Shown piece by piece: positions 28,406 through 34,276 of a stretch of DNA of 34,276 nucleotides; the stretch's first letter is position 1, and every line of letters starts with the position of its first letter. Made by a program: the position numbers and the translations under genes. The notes under the pieces are model-generated. The model searched no databases. It had not been told where the DNA came from and worked only from the letters and a program-made list of their open reading frames with translations. Location of the stretch: positions 1 through 34,276 of the forward strand of contig CAISJH010000150.1 of the NCBI GenBank assembly GCA_903885585.1. Direction: 5' to 3'. The stretch is from an uncultured beta proteobacterium. GTDB lineage: Bacteria; Pseudomonadota; Gammaproteobacteria; Burkholderiales; Burkholderiaceae_C.

Positions 28406-29536
28406 ATGACCGACTCCTCGACCGCAACCCCTGCACCACTCGCCACCGTGCTGGTGGTGGATGACACCCCCACCAACCTGTCGCTGATGAGCGACCTGCT
28501 GGGTGACCTCTACACCGTGAAGGTGGCCACGGGCGGTGCAAGGGCGCTGAAGATTGCCCGGTCCGACACGCCACCCGACTTGATCCTGCTGGACATCATG
28601 ATGCCGGAGATGGACGGCTACGAGGTGTGCCGCCAACTCCAGGCCGACGAGAAGACCCGCAGCATCCCCATCATCTTTCTGACGGCGCGCAACGAGTCCA
28701 GCGACGAGCAACTGGGGCTGGAACTGGGGGCCGTGGACTACATCACCAAGCCCATCAGCCCGCCCATCGTGCTGGCCCGGGTCAAGAACCACCTGGCACT
28801 CAAGCACCTGCGGGATCTGGACCAGGTGCGCATGGAAATGCTCAAGGAGGAAAAGCTGCTGCTCAACCAGGAGAAGCAACTGCTGGAGCTGGAGCAGATG
28901 AAGACCGACCGTCTGATGCTCAACATCCTGCCCCGGCCGATTGCCGAGAGGCTCAAGCGTGGCGAGAAGAACATCGCGGGCAGCTATGGCGAATCGACCA
29001 TCCTGTTCAGTGACCTCGTGGGCTTCACCGAGTTCTCATCAAGGATCAGCTCCGCCGAACTCGTCAAGTTGCTCAATGACCTGTTCACCCGGTTCGACAA
29101 GCGCGCCGAGATGCTGGGCCTGGAGAAGATCAAGACCATCGGCGACTCCTACATGGCAGCAGCCGGCATACCCATCCCACGCTCTGACCACGCCGAGTTG
29201 TGTGCCGACATGGCGCTGGGCATGTTCGAGGACTTGCAAAGCTTCAACACGGCGCACGGCAAGAGCGTGGGTATGCGCATCGGCCTGAACTCGGGGCCGG
29301 TGGTGGCCGGTGTCATCGGCTTCACCAAGTTCTCCTATGACCTGTGGGGCAACACCGTGAACACGGCCAGCCGGATGGAGTCCACGTCCACCACCGGGCG
29401 GGCTCAGGTGTCCACAAGCACCTACCAGGAACTCAAGGACTTGTTTGCCTTCCAGCCCAACGGCGTGCAGGAGTGCAAGGGCCTGGGTCAGGTAGAGACC
29501 TACCTGCTGGGAGCCAGGTTGAACCCCGGCTCTTGA
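28406..29536 (+). CDS. Response regulator with C-terminal class III adenylate/guanylate cyclase domain (REC-coiled coil-CHD)
   Basis: ATG at 28406. [23 protein letters not shown]...[19 protein letters not shown]...[16 protein letters not shown]. Cyclase: [17 protein letters not shown]...[18 protein letters not shown]...[19 protein letters not shown]. Confidence 0.95.
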   Translation: MTDSSTATPAPLATVLVVDDTPTNLSLMSDLLGDLYTVKVATGGARALKIARSDTPPDLILLDIMMPEMDGYEVCRQLQADEKTRSIPIIFLTARNESSDEQLGLELGAVDYITKPISPPIVLARVKNHLALKHLRDLDQVRMEMLKEEKLLLNQEKQLLELEQMKTDRLMLNILPRPIAERLKRGEKNIAGSYGESTILFSDLVGFTEFSSRISSAELVKLLNDLFTRFDKRAEMLGLEKIKTIGDSYMAAAGIPIPRSDHAELCADMALGMFEDLQSFNTAHGKSVGMRIGLNSGPVVAGVIGFTKFSYDLWGNTVNTASRMESTSTTGRAQVSTSTYQELKDLFAFQPNGVQECKGLGQVETYLLGARLNPGS

Positions 29537-30723
29537 AGCGCAGGATCGGCAGGCTGCTCAGGACGAGCAGTGCCCACGCCCTCTTCCCGCCCGAAAGCAG
29601 TCTCAAAGCTGCCCGCCTCCAGCCCCTGCTGCTGCAGCCAGCGCACCATCACCGCCTCGTATCCGTGGGTGACGATCACGCGCTGCGCGCCCGTGGCGGC
29701 GATGGCACGCTGCAGGCCGGGCCAGTCGGCGTGGTCGCTGAGCACGAAGCCACGGTCCAAGCCCTGGCGGCGGCGCGCGCCGCGCAGCTGCATCCAACCA
29801 CTGGCAAACGCAGGGCTGCTCTCGCCCAGGCGGGCGGCCCAGGCGCTGCCCTGCACCGAGGGCGGGGCCACCACCAAAGCTCGGCGCAGCAGGCTGCGGT
29901 CACTCACCTCTTCCAGGCGCAGGGTCTCGGGCAGGCGCACGCCGGCAGCGCGGTAGGCGCGGTTGAGGTCCTCCACCGCACCGTGCACGATGATGGGCCC
30001 GATGGAGGCGTCCACCCCTGCCAGCAGGCGCTGCGCCTTGCCAAAGCTGTAGGCGAGCAGCAGGCTGGCACGGCCCTCTTGCGCGTTGCCCGACCACCAG
30101 CGGTTGATCTCGGCAAACACCTCGCCCGGTGGACGCCAGCGGTAGATGGGCAGGCCGAAGGTGCTTTCGGTGATGAAACAGTCGCACCGCACGGGCTCGA
30201 AGGCGTCGCAGGTGGCGTTGGCGGGCGCGGAGGTGGCGGCCTCAGCGAAGGCATCCTCGGCCACCTCGGGCAGCCACGCCACCGCTTGGCCCCCACCTTG
30301 CACCCCTCGCACTCCGTGGCCCCCCTGCACCAGCGTCGACCCGGTCAGAAAGTAGTCACCCGAGGCCACCCAGACGCGCCCCCGATGCTCCACCCGCACC
30401 TGGGACGAGCCCAGCACATGGCCGGCCGGGTGGAGGCTGACGGTGGCCCCGCCGATGCTCAAGCGCTGGCCGTAGGCCAGGGTCTGCAGCTGGATGTTGC
30501 CCAAGCGCGAGCGCAAGACGCCCTCGCCTGGCGCGCTGCACAGGTAGGCGCCGTGCCCGCGGCGGGCGTGGTCGGCGTGGGCATGCGTGATGACGGCGCG
30601 ATCCACCGGCCGCCAGGGGTCGATGTGGAAGTCGCCCACAGGGCAATACAGCCCTTCAGGTCTGAGGACGATCAGGTCGCTGTCAGCGGGCTGGATCACG
30701 ATGTGCGATTCTTGACCATTCAC
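29500..30723 (-). CDS. Ligase-associated-type DNA exonuclease (MBL fold/beta-CASP-like)
   Basis: GTG at 30723 ([11 protein letters not shown]...); ORF extends to 30777. [96 protein letters not shown]. Confidence 0.88.
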   Translation of the reverse strand: MNGQESHIVIQPADSDLIVLRPEGLYCPVGDFHIDPWRPVDRAVITHAHADHARRGHGAYLCSAPGEGVLRSRLGNIQLQTLAYGQRLSIGGATVSLHPAGHVLGSSQVRVEHRGRVWVASGDYFLTGSTLVQGGHGVRGVQGGGQAVAWLPEVAEDAFAEAATSAPANATCDAFEPVRCDCFITESTFGLPIYRWRPPGEVFAEINRWWSGNAQEGRASLLLAYSFGKAQRLLAGVDASIGPIIVHGAVEDLNRAYRAAGVRLPETLRLEEVSDRSLLRRALVVAPPSVQGSAWAARLGESSPAFASGWMQLRGARRRQGLDRGFVLSDHADWPGLQRAIAATGAQRVIVTHGYEAVMVRWLQQQGLEAGSFETAFGREEGVGTARPEQPADPALQEPGFNLAPSR

Positions 30724-30740
30724 ATTGCGTTGTCCGGACG

Positions 30741-31112
30741 ATGCCGATCGCTGCGATTCCCCAGGATCCGACCTCACCGCTGCATATCTTCCTGTCCGTC
30801 AAGGGACGGGTGTCGCGCCGCACCTTCTGGCTCTACGGCGTGCTGGCCTTGCTGGGCCTGGGCCTGCTACTCACCCTGCTGCTGGGGATTGCGGGGGTGG
30901 AGCAGCGCTACATCGAGACCTTCGTGAACCTGCTGCTGGTGTGGCCCGCCATCGCGGTGTCGGCCAAGCGCTGGCAGGATCGCAACCGCTCGCCCTGGTG
31001 GGTGCTGGTCACCCTGATCCCGGTGATCGGCTGGGCTTGGGCGCTCATCGACAACGGCTTCGTCCGGGGCAGCCCGGGGACCAACCGCTTCGGCAACGCC
31101 CCTCCGGTCTGA
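30741..31112 (+). CDS. DUF805 family small membrane protein
   Basis: GRVSRRTFWLYGVLALLGLGLLLTLLLG...LLLVWPAIAVSAKRWQDRNRSPWWVLVTLIPVIGWAWALIDNGFVRGSPGTNRFG is characteristic of DUF805. Confidence 0.92.
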   Translation: MPIAAIPQDPTSPLHIFLSVKGRVSRRTFWLYGVLALLGLGLLLTLLLGIAGVEQRYIETFVNLLLVWPAIAVSAKRWQDRNRSPWWVLVTLIPVIGWAWALIDNGFVRGSPGTNRFGNAPPV

Positions 31113-31144
31113 CCGGCTGGGCACCGCAACGCCCCAGTCTGCCT

Positions 31145-32476
31145 TCAGTACCGCCCTGTGATGCCGGCCGCACGCAGGTAAACGTTGGCCACCCAGGCCA
31201 CGAAGCCGCGCATCAGCCAGCCTCGCAGGCCCCGGCGCACCGGTGGCGCGGTGATCTCCTGCGACACGGCAAAGGCCTGGTCCAGCCGCCCCCCGAGATG
31301 GGCCGCAAAAGCCTCGTCCAGCACCACCACGTTGGCCTCCAGGTTGAGCAGCAGCGACAGCGGGTCGATGTTGGAGCTGCCCACCGTGGCCCACTGCCCA
31401 TCCACCACCGCCACCTTGGCATGCAGGAAGGCCGGCGTGTACTCGTAGATGCGCACCCCGCGTGACAACATCTCGTCGTACAGCACCCGCGCGGCCAGCG
31501 CGGCCAGGCGGTAGTCCACCTTGCCCTGCATCAGCAGGCGGATGCGAACCCCCCGCGCCGCGGCACGCAGCAGCGCCCGGCGAAACGCCCGGCCGGGGTA
31601 GAAGTAGGAGCAGGCGATGTCGATGCGCTCCCGCGCCTGCCCGATGGCCTCGACATAGGCCCGCTCGATGGCGCGCCGGTGGATGACGTTGTCGCGCACC
31701 ACCAGCGCCACGCGCACGGGCTCACCCGCCACGCGGTCAAAACCGGGCGGCGTCGGCGGGCCTTGGCGGCTTTCTCCCCGCCACCAGTCGCGCAGGCGAG
31801 TACGCCGCTCCCCCAGGAGGTGTGGCATCTGGGGCGCCCGGGCGCGCATCTCGCGCACCAGCTGGACGGCGCGCTGCACCGGCTCTGGGCTCTGCGCCAG
31901 CAGAGCCACCTCCTCGCGCCAGCCGCGGCCCAGGTGGGCGCGCGTCCACAGCGCATGCACCAGGCGCTGCACCTCCTCGGCCACTGGGCCCTGCACCTCC
32001 ACCGCGAAGTCCAGCCGCGGCTCGGCCGTCCAGCCATGCTGGATGTCGAAGTGGTCGTCCACCACGTTGATGCCGCCCACGTAGGCCAGTCGGCCGTCCA
32101 CCGCGCACAGCTTGTGATGCATGCGGCGCAGCTGGCTGGGGTGGCTCCAGGCCCACCAGCGCTCCAGTGAGCGAAACACCTCCAGCACCACCCCCGAGCC
32201 CTGCAACTGCTGCCGCAGCGCCGCAATGCGCCCATTGCTGCCAAAGCCGTCCACCACCACCCGCACCTGCACGCCACGTGCGGCTGCCTGCCGCATGGCC
32301 TGCACCACGCGGCGCCCCGAGGGGTCGTCGTTGAAGATGTAGGTCGCCAGCCAGACCTCCAACTGGGCCGACTCGATGGCCCGGACCATGGCAGGAAAGA
32401 GCTCATCCCCGCCGCGCATCAGAGCCACACGGTGGCCGCCCTCGAAGGGTGCCAGCAGGCTCTCGGCCGCACTCAC
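31145..32476 (-). CDS. clsB: Cardiolipin synthase B-like phospholipase D family protein
   Basis: GTG start at 32476 (VSAAESLLAPFEGGHRVALMRGGDELFPAMVRAIESAQ). Two HKD motifs: MHHKLCAVDGRLAYVGGINVVDDHFD and FLHAKVAVVDGQWATVGSSNIDPLSLLLNLEANVVVLD. Confidence 0.9.
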   Translation of the reverse strand: MSAAESLLAPFEGGHRVALMRGGDELFPAMVRAIESAQLEVWLATYIFNDDPSGRRVVQAMRQAAARGVQVRVVVDGFGSNGRIAALRQQLQGSGVVLEVFRSLERWWAWSHPSQLRRMHHKLCAVDGRLAYVGGINVVDDHFDIQHGWTAEPRLDFAVEVQGPVAEEVQRLVHALWTRAHLGRGWREEVALLAQSPEPVQRAVQLVREMRARAPQMPHLLGERRTRLRDWWRGESRQGPPTPPGFDRVAGEPVRVALVVRDNVIHRRAIERAYVEAIGQARERIDIACSYFYPGRAFRRALLRAAARGVRIRLLMQGKVDYRLAALAARVLYDEMLSRGVRIYEYTPAFLHAKVAVVDGQWATVGSSNIDPLSLLLNLEANVVVLDEAFAAHLGGRLDQAFAVSQEITAPPVRRGLRGWLMRGFVAWVANVYLRAAGITGRY

Positions 32477-32486
32477 CGCCCGCCCC

Positions 32487-33362
32487 TCACAGGACCTCGA
32501 GTTCCGCCAACAGCGGCAGGTGGTCGGACCACCGGCGCCAGCCAGCGCCGCGGGGCACCAGGGTGGAGCGGCAGCGCAGCCCGCGCAGGTACACCCGGTC
32601 CAGCGCAAACACCGGCGCCAGCGCGGGGAAGGTCGGCTTGTGCACCAGCGGCCAGCCTGCGGGGGCGGGGTCGGTGGCCCGCGTGAGGCCGATGCCGCGC
32701 ATCGGGGCGTCGAGCTTCTCGCTCCAGTCGTTGAAGTCACCGGCCACCATCAGGGGCTCGCCCGCCGGCACCTCGGCTGCCAGGTACTCGGCCAAGCGCT
32801 GAACCTGGCGCAGGCGCCCCGCGTGCAGCAGCGCAAAGTGGGCCACCACCACGTGCACGCAGCGCCCGTTCCACAGCACGGGCACATGCAGCAGCCCGCG
32901 CTGCTCAAAGCGGTGGTCGCTCACGTCGTGGTGCGCCACCTCGCCGATGGGCCAGCGGCTGAGCAGCGCATTGCCATGCTCGCCATGCCGCGTGATGGCG
33001 TTGGTGCGGTAGGCCACGGCGTAGCCCTCGGGAGCGAGGAAATCGGCCTGTCCCTCCGCAGGCCAGCCCTGCCTGCTGTGTTGGAAGCGCCGGGCATCCC
33101 GGTGGTGGAACAGGCGCACCTCCTGCAGGCACACCACGTCAGCATCAAAGCTCTCCACCGCCAGACCCAGGTTGTGGATCTCCAGACGCTTGCGTGGGCC
33201 CAGGCCGCGCACGCCCTTGTGGATGTTGTAGGTGGCCACGCGCAGGGCATCCTGGGCCGGCGCATGCGCAAGCGCCGGCTCGGGCACCGGCACGCGAAAG
33301 CCGCGCCCGGGCAGGCGGTGCATGGGGTGAAGGGCCGGGGCGCGGTCGCGGGGAGCAGGCAT
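32487..33362 (-). CDS. Endonuclease/exonuclease/phosphatase (EEP) family protein
   Basis: Start likely at MPAPRDRAPALHPMHRLPG. LRVATYNIHKGVRG...VVCLQEVRLF...PLMVAGDFNDWSEKLD...TFPALAPVFALDRVYLRGL...RWSDHLPLLAELEV. Confidence 0.92.
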   Translation of the reverse strand: MPAPRDRAPALHPMHRLPGRGFRVPVPEPALAHAPAQDALRVATYNIHKGVRGLGPRKRLEIHNLGLAVESFDADVVCLQEVRLFHHRDARRFQHSRQGWPAEGQADFLAPEGYAVAYRTNAITRHGEHGNALLSRWPIGEVAHHDVSDHRFEQRGLLHVPVLWNGRCVHVVVAHFALLHAGRLRQVQRLAEYLAAEVPAGEPLMVAGDFNDWSEKLDAPMRGIGLTRATDPAPAGWPLVHKPTFPALAPVFALDRVYLRGLRCRSTLVPRGAGWRRWSDHLPLLAELEVL

Positions 33363-33373
33363 GGCCTGCGAGG

Positions 33374-33847
33374 CTACAGGAAACGCGGCAACTGCAGGAT
33401 CGCCTCGGCATTGCTGGGGGAAAAGCAGCGATGCGCCGCCTCCTGCCAGGGAAGCCACTCAAAGCGCAGGTGTTCGCGGGGGTTCAGGGTCACGGGGATA
33501 CCGGCGGGCACCCGCAACCCGAACACATGCTCGGTGTTGTGCGTGACGCCAGGCGCGTAACGATGCCGCCAGACCGGGTAGATCTCGTAGACGTTGCGCA
33601 AGCCCCAGTCACGCAGGTGATCCGGCGGCACGTCGGGGCTGCCCACCAGGATGCCGGTCTCCTCGGCCACCTCTCGAGCCGCCGTCTCGGCCGGTGGCTC
33701 GTCCAGGCTGTCCTTCGAGCCGGTGACGCTCTGCCAAAAGCCGGGCTTGTCGGCCCGCTCGATCAGCAGCACGTCGAGCGCGGCGGTGTGGATCACCACC
33801 AGCACCGACTCGGGGATTTTGGGAGGACGAGGCGTGGTCATGGACAT
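33374..33847 (-). CDS. nudB: NUDIX hydrolase, dihydroneopterin triphosphate diphosphatase-like
   Basis: SVLVVIHTAALDVLLIERADKPGFWQSVTGSKDSLDEPPAETAAREVAEETGIL, with Nudix box and NudB-like WQSVTGS and EHLRFEWLPWQEAA segments. Confidence 0.92.
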   Translation of the reverse strand: MSMTTPRPPKIPESVLVVIHTAALDVLLIERADKPGFWQSVTGSKDSLDEPPAETAAREVAEETGILVGSPDVPPDHLRDWGLRNVYEIYPVWRHRYAPGVTHNTEHVFGLRVPAGIPVTLNPREHLRFEWLPWQEAAHRCFSPSNAEAILQLPRFL

Positions 33848-33882
33848 CTCAAGGCCAGCGCCCCGTCACTCCCTTCACTCTC

Positions 33883-34276
33883 TTAAGCCGGCTGCGGGTT
33901 GCGCAGGCGGATGTGCAGCTCGCGCAGCTGGGCTTCGTCGACGTTGCTGGGTGCGCCCGTCAGCAGGCACTGGGCGCGCTGCGTCTTGGGGAAGGCGATC
34001 ACGTCACGGATGGAATCGGCTCCGGCCATCAGCGTGGCAATGCGGTCCAGGCCGAAGGCCAGGCCGCCGTGCGGCGGGGCGCCGTACTGCAGCGCGTCCA
34101 GCAGGAAGCCGAACTTGACCTTGGCGTCCTCGGGCGTGATCTTCAAGGCATCGAACACCTTGCGCTGCACCTCGGCGCGGTGGATACGCACCGAGCCGCC
34201 GCCGATCTCCCAGCCGTTGAGCACCATGTCGTAGGCCTTGGCGATGCAGGCGCCGGGGTCGGTGTCCATCAGGTTC
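33883..34276 (-). CDS. aspS: Aspartyl-tRNA synthetase, C-terminal part (runs off the window edge)
   Basis: [101 protein letters not shown]: class II motif 3 and AspRS C-terminus. Confidence 0.97.
   Translation of the reverse strand, partial: NLMDTDPGACIAKAYDMVLNGWEIGGGSVRIHRAEVQRKVFDALKITPEDAKVKFGFLLDALQYGAPPHGGLAFGLDRIATLMAGADSIRDVIAFPKTQRAQCLLTGAPSNVDEAQLRELHIRLRNPQPA

Noticed and set aside
29344-30927. 527-aa plus-strand ORF opposite the exonuclease
   Set aside because: Overlaps the cyclase 3' end and the MBL exonuclease antisense; no recognisable domain.
1-34276. Searched by eye for tRNA/rRNA genes, CRISPR arrays, transposases, integrases, toxin-antitoxin or phage-defence operons
   Set aside because: None recognised. 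Small RNAs and weak tRNA-like folds cannot be excluded without covariance-model searches.

Overview
GC-rich chromosomal window, most like a Burkholderiales/Comamonadaceae-type betaproteobacterium (inferred from protein families and gene order; no search was run). It divides into five blocks. (1) A YhgE/Pip-type membrane protein. (2) A ~15 kb candidate catabolic island (about 2139-17034) with two divergent transcription units. It holds a group A FAD monooxygenase, two different intradiol ring-cleavage dioxygenases, a full-length and a C-terminally truncated fumarylacetoacetate-hydrolase-family protein, an SDR, a BKACE-family beta-keto acid cleavage enzyme, an MDR oxidoreductase, a cupin, an exported amidohydrolase, three Bug/TctC-type binding proteins and one NMT1/THI5-like binding protein. 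No transport permease or transcriptional regulator is recognisable inside it. (3) An ABC exporter module (ATPase, FtsX-type permease, HlyD adaptor), an MFS transporter and a fourth Bug protein. (4) A soluble GAF-GAF-HisKA-HATPase-REC-REC-Hpt hybrid kinase immediately followed by a REC-class III cyclase whose motifs suggest adenylate cyclase. (5) A ligase-associated-type MBL exonuclease with an apparent internal insertion, a DUF805 protein, and an apparently housekeeping aspS-nudB-EEP-clsB cluster. The best candidates for something undescribed are the catabolic island (an intradiol plus BKACE combination with an unknown substrate), the abrupt FAH/HupE junction at about 6464, and the phosphorelay-cyclase pair. 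No rRNA, tRNA, CRISPR array, transposase or integrase was recognised.
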